Origin: Gammaproteobacteria bacterium
Lineage (GTDB): Bacteria > Pseudomonadota > Gammaproteobacteria > Pseudomonadales > Azotimanducaceae
DNA length: 64,000 nt
Direction of reading: 5' to 3'
NCBI GenBank assembly: GCA_002690865.1
Contig: NZGG01000009.1
Location: forward strand, 115,317 to 179,316
Shown: one piece after another, positions 17,486-28,630 of the stretch
Layout of the letters: every line of letters begins with the position of its first letter
Position numbering within the stretch: the stretch's first letter is position 1
Notes under the pieces: generated by a model
The model's database searches: none
What the model was told of the DNA's origin: nothing
The model's input: only the letters and a program-made list of their open reading frames with translations
Made by a program: the position numbers and the translations under genes

Positions 17486-17509
17486 TAAACGCCGGAGAAT
17501 TGCCCCACA

Positions 17510-18052
17510 ATGAAAAGAACGATAATACGCATGGGACATCCAAATCTGAGAGAAATAGCCCAACCCTATCCAAACGATAAAATTGGCAGTCAAGAATTAT
17601 TCGAACTAATAGAAGACATGAGAGAAACCTTGCATTACTCTGGTGGCATCGGTTTAGCTGCACCCCAAATCAGCGTTCCATATCGCCTTGCAGTAATCGA
17701 GACTACAAACTCTCAATCGCGCTACGGAGATATTCCCATCATTCCATTTACAATCTTTATAAATCCAAAAATAACTGTGCTAGATAGCAATCAATCGGGC
17801 ATGTGGGAAGGATGCCTTTCAGTCCCTAACATTAGAGGTTACGTCAAGAGACCTCAAAATATTCGTATTGACTGGTTAAGCGAAACCGGCCAATTAAAAA
17901 CCCTAAATGCTCGAGGACTACTCGCTACTGTTTTCCAACATGAGTTCGATCACTTAAATGGGAAACTTTTCATTGATCGAATCCAAGACACGACTAAGAT
18001 ATCCTTTGATGATGAATTCCATCTTTACCACCAGCCCCTTGAACAATTATGA
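17510..18052 (+). CDS. def: peptide deformylase
   Basis: Metalloprotease that removes formyl from nascent N-terminal Met. All three motifs are present: GGIGLAAPQ (residues 45-53), EGCLSVP with metal ligand C102, and QHEFDH with H144, E145 and H148. Length is 180 aa. It is not next to fmt, so this may be the second deformylase many proteobacteria carry. It lies 24 bp after fau and overlaps rpiA by 4 bp. Confidence 0.93.
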   Translation: MKRTIIRMGHPNLREIAQPYPNDKIGSQELFELIEDMRETLHYSGGIGLAAPQISVPYRLAVIETTNSQSRYGDIPIIPFTIFINPKITVLDSNQSGMWEGCLSVPNIRGYVKRPQNIRIDWLSETGQLKTLNARGLLATVFQHEFDHLNGKLFIDRIQDTTKISFDDEFHLYHQPLEQL

Positions 18053-18726
18053 ATCAACAACTTTTAAAATCCTCGGTTGCTAAAGCAGCGATAGATTATA
18101 TAGAAGCCGACTTGCAGTCGGACACTATCATAGGGGTAGGTACAGGTTCGACCGCAAATCTTTTCATCGATTATCTAGCAAGTATAAAGCATAAATTTAT
18201 GGCTGCTGTAGCCAGCTCCAAAGAAACCCAATCGCGCCTACAGGCAAAAGGTATAGAGGTAGTAGACCTAAATATTGTTGATGAAATAGCTATTTATATT
18301 GATGGGGCCGATGAAACAAATGACGCTCTAGAATTAATCAAAGGTGGTGGTGGCGCATTGACAAGGGAAAAAATAATTGCTGCCGCAACCCGGAAATTCA
18401 TTTGCATAGTAGATTCAAGCAAGTGTGTAAAAACTCTGGGTGAATTTCCACTGCCTGTTGAAGTCATACCAATGGCTCGCTCTTTAGTAGCGCGTAAGCT
18501 AGTTCATTTGGGTGGAAACCCAGTTTATCGGGACAATTTTCTTACAGACAATGGCAATATGATTCTTGATATACATGGACTTAGGATTTCTAATGCCAAA
18601 AGTCTGGAAGAAAATATCAACTCTATCGTTGGAACAGTTACGAATGGTTTATTTGCTCTTCGAAGGGCTGACGTTTTACTGGTAGGCACTGCAAATGGAA
18701 TCTTGGAGAAAAAATCATCAGAGTAG
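18049..18726 (+). CDS. rpiA: ribose-5-phosphate isomerase A
   Basis: Interconverts ribose-5-P and ribulose-5-P. Diagnostic blocks are [22 protein letters not shown] and [12 protein letters not shown]. Length is 225 aa. The ATGA overlap with def indicates translational coupling. It converges on the 2-hydroxyacid dehydrogenase gene with a 9-bp overlap. Confidence 0.96.
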   Translation: MNQQLLKSSVAKAAIDYIEADLQSDTIIGVGTGSTANLFIDYLASIKHKFMAAVASSKETQSRLQAKGIEVVDLNIVDEIAIYIDGADETNDALELIKGGGGALTREKIIAAATRKFICIVDSSKCVKTLGEFPLPVEVIPMARSLVARKLVHLGGNPVYRDNFLTDNGNMILDIHGLRISNAKSLEENINSIVGTVTNGLFALRRADVLLVGTANGILEKKSSE

Positions 18727-20088
18727 CTTCCCTGGATTCATAACATCATTAGGGTCAAATACTTTTTTCAAAGCCTGCATAGTAGCAATTTCTATTTCGC
18801 TACGTGTATATCTCAGCTGATCCCTTTTAAGTAAACCTACACCATGCTCAGCAGAGATACTTCCTCGGAACGACGAGACGACACCAAGTATACTCTCACT
18901 TACTTTCTCACAACGTTGCTTGAAGCGGTCCAGATCCCAACTTATCGGTTTCAAAATATTTAAATGGAGATTGCCATCTCCAATATGTCCAAACCAAACA
19001 ATTTCAAAATCAGGATATTGACTCATGACCTTATCCTGAATTGCAGCGAGGAACTCTGGAACTTTTGAGACACGAACAGAAATATCGTTTTTATAAGGAG
19101 TAAATGGTGTGATTGCCTCCGAGATATTTTCTCTATAACGCCAAAAATCCTTATTTTGTTGTCCGCTTTGGCTCACTATGCCATCAACTACCCAGCCACT
19201 ATCGGTACAGTCCATAAACACATTCGTTATAGCATCATCATCTTCTATACACTCCACCAACACATAGTAGTCTGAACGTTTTGAGAAAGGCACTGAGAGA
19301 TCCATATGCTCAATAACATACTGCAAGGCAACGTCAGAGAAAAACTCGAAAGCAGTTAGGCTAGTCTGTTCGCGAAAGGCCCTCAACACCGCAACGACAT
19401 CAGTCATTTTAGGAACTGCCAATAGGACCACTGATAAGCTTCCGGGATCAGTGGTGAGCTGCACACTTGCCTCAGTAACAAAACCTAGCGTTCCCTCAGA
19501 ACCAATATATAAATGACGAAGATCATAGCCGGTAGCGTTCTTAATTAACCCGTGATTGAGTTCTAGTATGTCACCTCGACCAGTTACCACTTTCAGACCA
19601 CTAATCCAGTCTCGGGTAAGTCCATATCTTAATACTTTAATGCCCCCAGCATTAGTTGCGATATTACCGCCAAGTTGGCTTGAGCCTGAAGAGGCAAAAT
19701 CGACAGGATAATAAAGTCCCTTGTTTCGCGCATATTCCTGAAGAGTCCTAGTAACAACTCCTGCTTCGACACGCACGCTGCAATCGACCGCATCAAATTC
19801 AAGAATCTTATTCATTTTATCAAACGATACTACCAGCTCCTTATTGATCGCGACTGCGCCACCACTAAGGCCTGTTCTACCCCCCGAAGGCACCAATCCA
19901 AAATTGTACTCATTCGCCAACTTAACTATAGCGCCAACTTCCTGCGTTGTTCTTGGGAATACCACAGCTGAAGGGTTAGGTTTATAAAAACGTGTCCAGT
20001 CTAGTCCATGAGTTTGACAGGTGGAATTATCCGTATGCACTTCGCCACTAATGTTACGTATTTTGTCGAGAACAGATTCAGATATCAT
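18718..20088 (-). CDS. FAD-linked D-2-hydroxyacid dehydrogenase (GlcD/D2HGDH family)
   Basis: FAD-binding type 4 oxidoreductase. The N-terminal flavin region holds [15 protein letters not shown] and [22 protein letters not shown]; the C-terminal domain holds the substrate/metal motifs [14 protein letters not shown] and [14 protein letters not shown]. The 456-aa size and motif set best fit D-2-hydroxyglutarate or D-lactate dehydrogenases; no glcE/glcF partner is present, so glycolate oxidase is unlikely. Together with pgk and a SerA elsewhere it could recycle D-2-hydroxyglutarate, but the substrate is not proven. It overlaps pgk by 4 bp. Confidence 0.85.
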   Translation of the reverse strand: MISESVLDKIRNISGEVHTDNSTCQTHGLDWTRFYKPNPSAVVFPRTTQEVGAIVKLANEYNFGLVPSGGRTGLSGGAVAINKELVVSFDKMNKILEFDAVDCSVRVEAGVVTRTLQEYARNKGLYYPVDFASSGSSQLGGNIATNAGGIKVLRYGLTRDWISGLKVVTGRGDILELNHGLIKNATGYDLRHLYIGSEGTLGFVTEASVQLTTDPGSLSVVLLAVPKMTDVVAVLRAFREQTSLTAFEFFSDVALQYVIEHMDLSVPFSKRSDYYVLVECIEDDDAITNVFMDCTDSGWVVDGIVSQSGQQNKDFWRYRENISEAITPFTPYKNDISVRVSKVPEFLAAIQDKVMSQYPDFEIVWFGHIGDGNLHLNILKPISWDLDRFKQRCEKVSESILGVVSSFRGSISAEHGVGLLKRDQLRYTRSEIEIATMQALKKVFDPNDVMNPGKLL

Positions 20089-21272
20089 CTCAAGTATTCC
20101 TTGGAATTATGCTGGTTCGCTAACTCTTGGACAGCAGGTAATGTTTGCCCTCCCACATACTCCAAAAAAGCGCCTCCTCCCGTAGATGAATAGGAAATTC
20201 CCGAATTCACACCATACCTCTCAATCGCGGCTAGAGTATCGCCTCCGCCTGCTAGAGAGAAGGCCCTGGACGATGCGATTGCTTCTGCAATTTGTTTAGT
20301 TCCTTCCTCAAATTTATCAATCTCAAAAACACCAATAGGACCATTCCACAAAATAGTACCCGCGCAAGCAATGAAATCCTTCAGACGTGAAATACTTTCC
20401 GGACCGAAGTCAACTATCATTTCTTCAACCCTGATATCGCTAACATTACAAATTCTGATCTGCGCATCTGATTTAATTCCAGAAGCAACTACAACATCAG
20501 TTGGCAAAGGAATATTAATTTTTTTATATAAATCAGCTGCAAATTCTAGTAAATCATTCTCATAAAGAGATCTGCCTATATCAAAACCTTTGGCTGCTAA
20601 AAATGTGTTAGCAATACCACCGCCTACTATTAGTTGATCCAGTTGGTTAACAAGCGATTCCAAAACGGCGAGCTTAGTTGAGACTTTACTACCTCCTACA
20701 ATGGCGAGCATTGGCTTTTTAGGCGCATACAATGCCTTTCTTAGTGCATCAAGCTCTTTCCTTAACAGTGGTCCTGAGCATGAGATGGGAGCGTACCTTA
20801 TTATTCCTGTCGTCGAGGAATGCGCTCTATGCGCACATGCAAATGCATCCATTACGTAAATGTCACATAATGCGGCAAGACGTTTAGACAATAATTGATT
20901 ATTTGTGCTTTCACCTAAGTTTAGGCGAACATTTTCCAAAACTGTGACATCAGCTTTGCCTCGAACGAATCCATCTATGTAGTTAGATACTAATTCAAAA
21001 CTTAATCCTGAAAGGACCTCTAAACGATCCACTACAGGTTTGAGACTAAATTCTGGTTGATCTCTAATAGACAAATTTTCGCGTGGTCTACCCAGATGAG
21101 ACATAACCGTGACCTCTGCTCCGTTATCCACAGCATGCTTAATTGTTGGTAAAGCTGCCAGCAATCGAGCGTTGCTTAGGATCTTGCCTTTCTTCATCGG
21201 CACGTTAAGATCTTCTCGAATCAGGACACGCTTATTTTTTAAATCGAGTTCGAGAAAATCTACATCTAACAT
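20085..21272 (-). CDS. pgk: phosphoglycerate kinase
   Basis: Glycolytic/gluconeogenic enzyme making ATP from 1,3-bisphosphoglycerate. Characteristic motifs: REDLNVPMKKGKI at the N-terminus, VLENVRLNLGE, AIVGGSKVSTKLAVL, and the nucleotide site LAGGGDTLAAIERYG. Length (395 aa) is normal. It lies 4 bp after tkt. The GAPDH gene commonly found between tkt and pgk in relatives is missing here. Confidence 0.97.
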   Translation of the reverse strand: MLDVDFLELDLKNKRVLIREDLNVPMKKGKILSNARLLAALPTIKHAVDNGAEVTVMSHLGRPRENLSIRDQPEFSLKPVVDRLEVLSGLSFELVSNYIDGFVRGKADVTVLENVRLNLGESTNNQLLSKRLAALCDIYVMDAFACAHRAHSSTTGIIRYAPISCSGPLLRKELDALRKALYAPKKPMLAIVGGSKVSTKLAVLESLVNQLDQLIVGGGIANTFLAAKGFDIGRSLYENDLLEFAADLYKKINIPLPTDVVVASGIKSDAQIRICNVSDIRVEEMIVDFGPESISRLKDFIACAGTILWNGPIGVFEIDKFEEGTKQIAEAIASSRAFSLAGGGDTLAAIERYGVNSGISYSSTGGGAFLEYVGGQTLPAVQELANQHNSKEYLR

Positions 21273-21276
21273 CGGG

Positions 21277-23265
21277 CTAAATCATCTCTTTAACGGCACT
21301 GACTACAGCTGTTGATGTAAATCCAAAATGTTCAAAAACTTGTTTCCCAGGCCCCGAGGCACCAAAGTCTCGCAATCCAATAACGTCGCCATCTAACCCA
21401 ACCCACTTTCTCCAATAATCTGGATGGGCTGCTTCTACAGCGAGCCGGCACCGTATTGAAGACGGAAGTACGGAATCACGATATGCCTGTTCCTGGTTCT
21501 CAAAAATCTCAGCTGATGGCATCGAAACAACCCTGACAGAAATACCGCTTCTTAATAGTTCTTCGTGTGCTTTCACCGCAATCTCAACTTCAGATCCTGT
21601 AGCAATAACAATGGCTACAGGATCTGCTGAGTCACGGAGAATGTAGGCTCCTCGCCTAATATTTTCAATTTGTGTTTGATTACGTGATTGGTAAACAAGA
21701 CTTTGACGAGAGAAAATTAATGCACTGGGTCCAGTTGTCCTTTCAATAGCTGCTTGCCATGCTACTACAGTTTCAAGACTATCGCAGGGTCTCCAGGTTA
21801 CCATATTAGGCGTTGAACGAAGATTGGCTAGTTGCTCGACCGGTTGATGTGTTGGACCATCTTCACCCTGACCAATCGAATCGTGGGTATAAACTAAAAT
21901 ATTTCTTATTCCCATTAAGGCCGACATACGCACTGCGTTGCGCCCATACTCCATGAAGGTGAGAAATGTCCCTGAAAAAGGAATCAAACCACCATGCAAA
22001 GCGAGGCCGCTAGAGATTGCAGTCATACCAAACTCGCGGACCCCATAATAGATATAGTTACCTCCAGCGTTAGTATCAGAAACTGGTGACGCATTCGCCC
22101 AACTCGTCAAATTAGAGCCCGTTAGATCAGCAGAGCCTCCTATTAACTCTGGCAACACGGAAGCTAAAGCAGATATCATATCACTACTAGCAACCCTAGA
22201 TGCCTTGCTCTCGCCTAGCTCAGATACTTCCTTTAAAAGAGAATTCATACTTTCCTCCCATAACTCTGGGAGAGAACCCGACATTATACGAGTGTATTCT
22301 TTTGCCAATTCAGGAAAGCTAGAGGAGTATCTTGTAAATTGTTCTTTCCATAGAGCTTCTATTTTTTGCCCTTTCTCTCGCCCGTCCCAAGCCTTCATAT
22401 ATTCCTCAGGAATTTCAAAGGATGGAAAATGCCAATCAAGGGTTTTTCTTGCACCCAAAATCTCTTCATCGCCAAGTGGTGAACCGTGTGCTGAAGAGGT
22501 ACCTGATTTTGTTGGCGATCCAAAACCGATTATAGTCTTACAGCAAATTAAAGTTGGCAGATCAGATGCTTTTGCTTCCTTTAGTGCCTCGATAATCTCC
22601 TCGGAGTTATGCCCATCTATATTGTCGATGACGTGCCAACCGTAGGCTTTAAAACGCTGCGGGGTGTTATCTATAAACCATTCTTCCACATTTCCATCAA
22701 TTGAAATTCCATTATCATCGTAGATACAAATCAGTTTGCTGAGCTTTTGGACTCCGGCAAGTGAGGCGACTTCATGAGAGATACCCTCCATCAAACACCC
22801 ATCACCGACAAAAGCGTAGGTATAGTGATCAACAACCTCATAATTTTCTCGATTAAATCTTGATGCGAGGATTTTCTCTGCCAATGCCATACCTACAGCA
22901 TTAGCAAGCCCCTGACCTAGTGGGCCAGTAGTCGTTTCAACACCTGGAGTATCGTTATACTCCGGATGACCAGGTGTTTTTGACCCCAACTGTCTGAAAT
23001 TTTTTATATCCTCTATGGAAACTTCATAGCCAGAAAGATGTAGCACGGAATAAAGCAGCATCGATCCATGACCATTGGAGAGGATAAATCTATCGCGGTT
23101 GTGCCAATCAGGATTAGTAGGATTATGTTTTAAAAAATCTGCCCAAAGCACCTCTGCAACATCTGCCATGCCCATTGGCGCTCCAGGGTGTCCAGAGTTC
23201 GCTTTCTGAACAGCATCCATACTTAATGCTCGAATAGCATTCGCTTTTGCTTTCCTTGAAATCAT
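21277..23265 (-). CDS. tkt: transketolase
   Basis: TPP-dependent enzyme of the non-oxidative pentose-phosphate pathway. The TPP/Mg motif begins [12 protein letters not shown], the N-terminus has [12 protein letters not shown], and the middle domain has the conserved [20 protein letters not shown]. Length (662 aa) is typical. First gene of the tkt-pgk-dehydrogenase run, divergent from metK. Confidence 0.97.
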   Translation of the reverse strand: MISRKAKANAIRALSMDAVQKANSGHPGAPMGMADVAEVLWADFLKHNPTNPDWHNRDRFILSNGHGSMLLYSVLHLSGYEVSIEDIKNFRQLGSKTPGHPEYNDTPGVETTTGPLGQGLANAVGMALAEKILASRFNRENYEVVDHYTYAFVGDGCLMEGISHEVASLAGVQKLSKLICIYDDNGISIDGNVEEWFIDNTPQRFKAYGWHVIDNIDGHNSEEIIEALKEAKASDLPTLICCKTIIGFGSPTKSGTSSAHGSPLGDEEILGARKTLDWHFPSFEIPEEYMKAWDGREKGQKIEALWKEQFTRYSSSFPELAKEYTRIMSGSLPELWEESMNSLLKEVSELGESKASRVASSDMISALASVLPELIGGSADLTGSNLTSWANASPVSDTNAGGNYIYYGVREFGMTAISSGLALHGGLIPFSGTFLTFMEYGRNAVRMSALMGIRNILVYTHDSIGQGEDGPTHQPVEQLANLRSTPNMVTWRPCDSLETVVAWQAAIERTTGPSALIFSRQSLVYQSRNQTQIENIRRGAYILRDSADPVAIVIATGSEVEIAVKAHEELLRSGISVRVVSMPSAEIFENQEQAYRDSVLPSSIRCRLAVEAAHPDYWRKWVGLDGDVIGLRDFGASGPGKQVFEHFGFTSTAVVSAVKEMI

Positions 23266-23443
23266 GACCCAAATTTTCCTTGGTGATTGCTTTGTTATTC
23301 TCTCTTAGCGAACTAGAATCATCAACGCACTTTTATGCTTATGAATATAATTATTTACCAAGTTGAACGAATGTCAGGTAGTTTTCTGGGCATCCAATAG
23401 CTGAAATAGTAGAATTAGGTGAAAAAATATATGGTTACTACAC

Positions 23444-24601
23444 ATGACATCTAACAAAACGTTTACCTCAGAATCAGTTTCTGAAGGACATCCCGATAAG
23501 ATAGCTGACCAGATCTCTGATGCTGTTCTCGATGCTGTGATCTCAAGAGACACCAGAGGGCGAGTGGCATGTGAAACGCTAATCAAAACGGGCATGGTCG
23601 TGTTAGCTGGCGAAATTAGTACAACTGCAGATGTTGATTTTGAAAAGATTTGCAGGAAAGTGCTAATTGATATTGGCTATAATAGCGACGAAATTGGATT
23701 CGATGGTGCTTCCTGTACAATCATAAATGCTCTCGGTAAACAGTCATCAGATATTGCTATTGGTGTGGATGAAACAGCAGATCATGAACAAGGTGCAGGA
23801 GATCAGGGGTTAATGTTTGGATATGCATGCGATGAAACAGATGTCTTAATGCCAGCACCAATTACCTTCGCTCACAGACTAGTGAAAAAACAATCAGAAG
23901 TTCGTAATGAAGGTCATCTCACTTTCCTTAGACCCGATGCCAAGAGTCAGATTTCATTTAAGTATGACGGCCAAGGAAGGCCCGTTAGTATAGATACAGT
24001 GGTTCTGTCTACCCAGCATGATCCTGATGTAAGCCTTAAGGAACTTCGAGCAGGAGTGATCGACCAAATAATACGCCCTGTACTCCCTTCTAATTGGTTA
24101 CACCAAGACACTAAATTCTTTATTAATCCAACAGGGAATTTCGTAATTGGTGGTCCTGTTGGTGATTGCGGCCTGACAGGTCGGAAAATTATTGTGGATA
24201 CCTATGGAGGCATGTCGCGTCATGGCGGTGGTGCGTTTTCGGGCAAGGATCCCTCAAAGGTAGATCGCAGTGCAGCATATGCAGGGCGCTACGTCGCAAA
24301 AAATATTGTAGCAGCTGGTCTAGCTAAAAAATGTGAGATTCAAATCTCCTACGCTATAGGTATAGCGGAACCTACATCTATCAGTGTGGAAACGTTTGGT
24401 ACTGGAAAAATAGCGGAGACAAAAATAGAATCCCTCATTCGCGAACATTTTGATCTTAGGCCAAAAGGCCTCATAAAGATGCTCAATCTTAATAGGCCAA
24501 TCTACACCAAAACAGCGGTATATGGACACTTTGGTCGCGAAGAAGAAGACTTTACTTGGGAGAAAACCGACAAAACGGATGAGCTTCAGGCGGCATTGTG
24601 A
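23444..24601 (+). CDS. metK: S-adenosylmethionine synthetase
   Basis: Makes SAM from ATP and methionine. ATP-binding [17 protein letters not shown] lies at residues 15-31, and the metal/phosphate loop [19 protein letters not shown] and YGHFGR near the C-terminus are present. Length (385 aa) is normal. The 178-bp upstream gap shared with tkt was examined for a SAM riboswitch or MetJ-like boxes and none was recognised. It is coupled to metF by a 4-bp GTGA overlap. Confidence 0.97.
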   Translation: MTSNKTFTSESVSEGHPDKIADQISDAVLDAVISRDTRGRVACETLIKTGMVVLAGEISTTADVDFEKICRKVLIDIGYNSDEIGFDGASCTIINALGKQSSDIAIGVDETADHEQGAGDQGLMFGYACDETDVLMPAPITFAHRLVKKQSEVRNEGHLTFLRPDAKSQISFKYDGQGRPVSIDTVVLSTQHDPDVSLKELRAGVIDQIIRPVLPSNWLHQDTKFFINPTGNFVIGGPVGDCGLTGRKIIVDTYGGMSRHGGGAFSGKDPSKVDRSAAYAGRYVAKNIVAAGLAKKCEIQISYAIGIAEPTSISVETFGTGKIAETKIESLIREHFDLRPKGLIKMLNLNRPIYTKTAVYGHFGREEEDFTWEKTDKTDELQAAL

Positions 24602-25422
24602 ACCAACATCTCAGCTTCGAGTTTTCGGCCCCAAGAAATCCGGTAGAAACGAAGAAACTGCTGAGTGTTTACAAAAGGTTAAAGGTTTTTTCTCCAGAGT
24701 TTTTCTCCGTAACCTATGGAGCAGGCGGGTCAACGAAAGATGGAACGAAAGACGCTGTTTTGAACATCCAAAAACTTGGTAGCAGCGTGGCACCGCATCT
24801 CTCTTTCGGTGGCGACACCTCTGAGAAGATCGAAGCACTTCTGCAGGATTACCAGAAAGCGGATATAAGAAGAGTAGTAGCATTACGTGGCGATATCCCT
24901 TCAGGTCAAATGACGAAAATGACCTTCGCTAGTGAACTGATAACATTCATTCGTAATAAAACAGGGAGCCATTTCCATATAGACGTAGCTGCATATCCAG
25001 AAACCCATCCTGATTCTCCTAGCGTAGAAAGCGATATTAAGTTTTTCAAAAACAAAGTGGATGCGGGAGCCAATAGTGCAATCACACAATACTTTTACAA
25101 TGCCGACGCATATTTTCGGTACATAGATAAATGTGCCTCCCATAATATCGACATCCCTATAACGCCCGGAATAATGCCAATAACTAACTATAACGGTATA
25201 ATTCGTTTTTCAAAAAACTGTGGTGCAGAGATACCGCGCTGGATATTAAAACAGCTCGATAGCTACAAGGACAATCCAGATAGTCTCAAAGCTTTTGGCC
25301 TCGAGGTTGTTACCGAGCTATGCAGCAGACTATTAGAAGGTGGAGCACCAGGACTTCATTTTTATACGTTAAACCAGTCTTTACCGAGTGCTCGTATATT
25401 GCGTAATTTGAACGCGCAATAA
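24598..25422 (+). CDS. metF: methylenetetrahydrofolate reductase
   Basis: FAD enzyme making 5-methyl-THF for methionine synthesis. N-terminal [10 protein letters not shown] with the catalytic Glu, the FAD/substrate blocks TYGAGGS, RGDIP and [13 protein letters not shown], and C-terminal HFYTLN all fit. Length is 274 aa. The GTG start overlaps the metK stop. ahcY, often between them, is absent. Adjacent metK-metF places methyl-donor synthesis in one transcript. Confidence 0.95.
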   Translation: MNQHLSFEFSAPRNPVETKKLLSVYKRLKVFSPEFFSVTYGAGGSTKDGTKDAVLNIQKLGSSVAPHLSFGGDTSEKIEALLQDYQKADIRRVVALRGDIPSGQMTKMTFASELITFIRNKTGSHFHIDVAAYPETHPDSPSVESDIKFFKNKVDAGANSAITQYFYNADAYFRYIDKCASHNIDIPITPGIMPITNYNGIIRFSKNCGAEIPRWILKQLDSYKDNPDSLKAFGLEVVTELCSRLLEGGAPGLHFYTLNQSLPSARILRNLNAQ

Positions 25423-26135
25423 TGAGGACGCGCCGGGTTTTTTTGGACCAGGAACTCGAAATCGAGAAGGAGTTCATTCTTCCAGCAAATGCAGCTCATT
25501 ATGTACTTCGTGTATTACGGATGAAATCGGGAGAAAAAATCACTTTAATCAATGGCGATGGTTGCGAATATGCAAGTAGTATTTTAAAGACCCATCGTTC
25601 AGAAGCAGTAGTACTGATTCACTCAAAAAATGCAGTAAACAAAGAATCTAAACTTATTTCCAAACTGGGTCTCGGAATTCTCAAACGTCATGCAATGGAA
25701 TCTGCACTTGCTCGAGCTACAGAACTCGGTGTAACAGAAATAACGCCATTAATTACGACTCGCACTAATGGCCTGCGCCCTAGAGAAAATCATTGGAAAC
25801 AAGTTATTCAATCAAGCTGCGAACAATGTGGGCGAAACCGCTTACCCAGATTGCAAAAACTAACAGCTTTAAAAACATGGTTAAAAACTACTGAGACTAA
25901 TCTAAAACTCGTTGCCCATCCAGGATCTAAATTTAGATTGAAGGAGATAGCCTCGAAACCAGCAGCAGTGTCAATCCTGATCGGACCCGAAGGAGGTTTA
26001 AACATTGAAGAGATCCAACTTGCTTTAGATAACGGATTTTTAGGCATTGATCTAGGTAAAAGAGTACTGAGAGCAGAAACGGTTCCTGCAGCGCTTATGT
26101 CTATAATTCAATTTTACTGGGGAGATATTAGTTAA
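25422..26135 (+). CDS. rsmE: 16S rRNA m3U1498 methyltransferase
   Basis: SPOUT-family enzyme methylating U1498 of 16S rRNA with SAM. The knot region IGPEGGLNIEEIQLA and LGKRVLRAETVPAALM are diagnostic, and the N-terminal PUA-like part begins RTRRVFLDQEL. Length is 237 aa. It starts on the last base of the metF stop codon, so metK-metF-rsmE look like one operon linking SAM synthesis to a SAM user. Confidence 0.94.
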   Translation: MRTRRVFLDQELEIEKEFILPANAAHYVLRVLRMKSGEKITLINGDGCEYASSILKTHRSEAVVLIHSKNAVNKESKLISKLGLGILKRHAMESALARATELGVTEITPLITTRTNGLRPRENHWKQVIQSSCEQCGRNRLPRLQKLTALKTWLKTTETNLKLVAHPGSKFRLKEIASKPAAVSILIGPEGGLNIEEIQLALDNGFLGIDLGKRVLRAETVPAALMSIIQFYWGDIS

Positions 26136-26163
26136 CCTAAAGATGAATTAGACTTAATGGTTA

Positions 26164-26191
26164 TTACAACTAACGTAAGTATCGGTATAAA
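26164..26191 (+). promoter_or_regulatory. promoter for gshB
   Basis: TTACAA, 16-bp spacer, TATAAA in the 102-bp gap between rsmE and gshB, about 46 bases before the start codon. GGAG lies 7 bases before the TTG start. Confidence 0.4.
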
Positions 26192-26237
26192 AATCTACCT
26201 ACTTCTTAAAAGGTTCCTTCCTAAATGGAGATAGTTC

Positions 26238-27194
26238 TTGAAAACCAAGCTCGGTGTCGTCATGGATCCTCTGGAATCCATAAAACCTAATAAAGATAGT
26301 ACTTTGGCAATGATGCAAGCGGCCCAAGCACGCGGTTGGCAAATATTTGAAATACAGCAAAATAGTATATTTTTGACTAAGGATCAGGTCTTTGGAAGAT
26401 GCCGTGAAGTAAATATACATATCGACCAAACTAACTACTTCAGTGTTGTAAATTCTTGGACAACGTCGCTGGAAGAAATGGATATCGTGCTTTTACGTAA
26501 GGACCCCCCTTTCGATATGGAATATATATACACAACCTATCTTCTTGAATTGTTGGAAAAGAAAGGTGTTCCAGTACTTAACAAGCCTTCCAGTATTCGA
26601 GATTGTAACGAAAAATTGTATGCTCTTGAATTCCCAGAATGCTGTCCTGAGTATCTTGTTAGTAGAGACGAGAAAGTATTACGCGATTTTTATGAGGAAC
26701 ATCAAGATATCGTCTTTAAGCCATTAGATGGCATGGGCGGCTCATCGGTATTTCGGGTGTCTCCTAAGGATAAGAATCTTGGAGTAATAATTGAAACATT
26801 AACGCAGCATGGTAAGTTCCAAACAATGGCACAGAAGTACTTGCCAGCTATTCGAGATGGGGATAAGCGCATTCTAATAATTAATGGGGAACCAATACCT
26901 TATGCCCTCGCTCGAATACCTTCTGCAAATGAAAATCGTGGTAATTTAGCAGCTGGTGGCAAAGGTGTTGGGAAAAAATTAACGAAACAAGATCATTTTA
27001 TATGCGACTTGGTTGGTAAATCACTAGTATCCAAAGGGCTTTATTTTGTAGGAATTGATGTTATTGGGGACTACCTAACAGAAATTAATGTAACTTGCCC
27101 AACCTGTATACGGGAGTTAGATCAAGCCTTTGGACTCAATATCGGCGATGAGTATATACATTTCATCGAGAAAGAAATCCTGAGTAGTGGCTGA
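26238..27194 (+). CDS. gshB: glutathione synthetase
   Basis: ATP-grasp ligase joining gamma-glutamylcysteine and glycine. It matches family blocks throughout: KLGVVMDPLESI, RKDPPFDMEYIYTTYLLE, KPSSIRDCNEKLYA, KPLDGMGGSSVFRV, NRGNLAAGGKG and TEINVTCPTCIRE. The TTG start at 26238 gives an N-terminus aligning with E. coli GshB and has a GGAG ribosome-binding site. Length is 318 aa. It heads a run gshB-tonB-yqgE-ruvX known from pseudomonads. Confidence 0.96.
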   Translation: MKTKLGVVMDPLESIKPNKDSTLAMMQAAQARGWQIFEIQQNSIFLTKDQVFGRCREVNIHIDQTNYFSVVNSWTTSLEEMDIVLLRKDPPFDMEYIYTTYLLELLEKKGVPVLNKPSSIRDCNEKLYALEFPECCPEYLVSRDEKVLRDFYEEHQDIVFKPLDGMGGSSVFRVSPKDKNLGVIIETLTQHGKFQTMAQKYLPAIRDGDKRILIINGEPIPYALARIPSANENRGNLAAGGKGVGKKLTKQDHFICDLVGKSLVSKGLYFVGIDVIGDYLTEINVTCPTCIRELDQAFGLNIGDEYIHFIEKEILSSG

Positions 27195-28074
27195 CAGTCA
27201 ATTACAGGTCGTTGGGAGCATATCTTCACTAGATAGGCTCACTTTTACGGGCTTTTTAGCAATAATAGTGCATGCAATGATAATCCTAGGTATAACATTC
27301 ACTTGGGAGAAGCGTTCCTCCTCCACACACACCATGGAGGTAACCTTAGCCCAACATCGAAGCCTGAACCGTCCTGAAGAAACTGATTTCCTTGCACAAT
27401 TCAACCAGTTAGGAAGCGGGACTTTAGATGATAAAAAGTTACTTACATCTCCAAAAAGCTCACGTTTTTTTGATACTCAAATCAGAAATATTGAAGTTTT
27501 TCCAGAGATACAAAGTACCGAAAATCCGCAACCGGAGCTAAATACAGTAATTGATATCTTAAATAATAATAAACTAGTACCAAATGAATATGAGTTGAGA
27601 TCAGAGCTAATCAACCAAAATAACCTAGCTGGTAAAGAATCACTACTCGAGAGAAGCCGAGAAATTGCCAGCCTAGAAGCGCGACTCGATAAACAAAGAT
27701 CGATTCATGCAAAGCGTCCCAGAATAAAACGGCTCACCAGTCTGTCTGCCAAATACAGTAGCGACGCTAAATATCTAGATTCTTGGCGTCGAGAAATCGA
27801 AGAGATCGGAAATAATAATTACCCCGAAAAAGCTCGTAGACAAAGGATATATGGATCTCTAAGGCTGCTAGTGGCCATATTTCCTGATGGAGAATTGAAA
27901 GAAATCAAGATGCTTGAGTCATCTGGAAAAAGTATTTTAGACCATGCAGCAATTGACATAGTGCAGCTAGCTGCTCCATTCCCACCATTTCCCGAAGAAT
28001 TGCGAAGAACAACCGATGTTTTAGAAATTATACGAACTTGGCGTTTTCAACAAGACAGTATCCAGAGCTTCTAG
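27187..28074 (+). CDS. TonB-like energy transducer
   Basis: One N-terminal membrane helix (about residues 20-38, FLAIIVHAMIILGITFTW), a long periplasmic linker and a C-terminal TonB domain (YGSLRLLVAIFPDGELKEIKMLESSG...WRF). TonB domains carry proton-motive energy to outer-membrane receptors. The linker is charged rather than proline-rich, and no exbB/exbD is nearby, so a divergent TonB-family role in the envelope is equally possible. The GTG start overlaps gshB by 8 bp. Confidence 0.8.
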   Translation: MADSQLQVVGSISSLDRLTFTGFLAIIVHAMIILGITFTWEKRSSSTHTMEVTLAQHRSLNRPEETDFLAQFNQLGSGTLDDKKLLTSPKSSRFFDTQIRNIEVFPEIQSTENPQPELNTVIDILNNNKLVPNEYELRSELINQNNLAGKESLLERSREIASLEARLDKQRSIHAKRPRIKRLTSLSAKYSSDAKYLDSWRREIEEIGNNNYPEKARRQRIYGSLRLLVAIFPDGELKEIKMLESSGKSILDHAAIDIVQLAAPFPPFPEELRRTTDVLEIIRTWRFQQDSIQSF

Positions 28075-28076
28075 AA

Positions 28077-28625
28077 ATGAATAAAAACTTTTTTGGTGGT
28101 ACTTTTCTAATTGCTCTACCAGGTTTGGAAGAAGGCTACTTTAAACATACTATAACCTTACTGATAGAGCATTCGGCTTCTGGTGCTTTTGGTATGATTA
28201 TAAATAAGCCAGCTGAAACTAACCTTTCAGACTTTACTGCTACCAACTTCGAGCTGCCAATATTAGAACTACCCATCTTATTAGGAGGACCTATTGAGCA
28301 GGACCATCTATACTTTCTACATAGCACCGAAAAAAGCTATCCCCAGACATTAAGTATAAACAGACAAATATCTTTAACTACTTCGAAAACAATCCTAGAA
28401 GACCTTTCAAAAGAGTGCGCACCAGCACATGTATTACCTTTATTAGGTTATGCGGGCTGGGGTGCAGGCCAACTCGAGTTTGAAATAAGTCAGGGTGCAT
28501 GGCTCATTTCACCATTCGATAAAAAAATTGTGTTCTCTACCCCATGCTCGGAAAAGCGGGAAGCAGCCGCAAAACAGATCGGTGTAGACGTAAACCTTAT
28601 AGTTATGGATCCAAGGAAACATTAG
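28077..28625 (+). CDS. yqgE: YqgE/AlgH family protein (UPF0301)
   Basis: Conserved cytosolic protein of unknown biochemical function. Family blocks: GTFLIALPGL, EHSASGAFGMIINKP, LLGGPIEQDHLYFLH, LGYAGWGAGQLEFEI and AAAKQIGVD. I chose the ATG at 28077 (182 aa), where homology begins, over upstream in-frame starts. It is 2 bp after the tonB-like gene and immediately before ruvX, the almost universal partner. Confidence 0.92.
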   Translation: MNKNFFGGTFLIALPGLEEGYFKHTITLLIEHSASGAFGMIINKPAETNLSDFTATNFELPILELPILLGGPIEQDHLYFLHSTEKSYPQTLSINRQISLTTSKTILEDLSKECAPAHVLPLLGYAGWGAGQLEFEISQGAWLISPFDKKIVFSTPCSEKREAAAKQIGVDVNLIVMDPRKH

Positions 28626-28630
28626 TTATT

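Noticed and set aside
23266..23443. SAM riboswitch or MetJ boxes before metK
   Set aside because: No conserved SAM aptamer core and no AGACGTCT-like repeats could be read in the gap.
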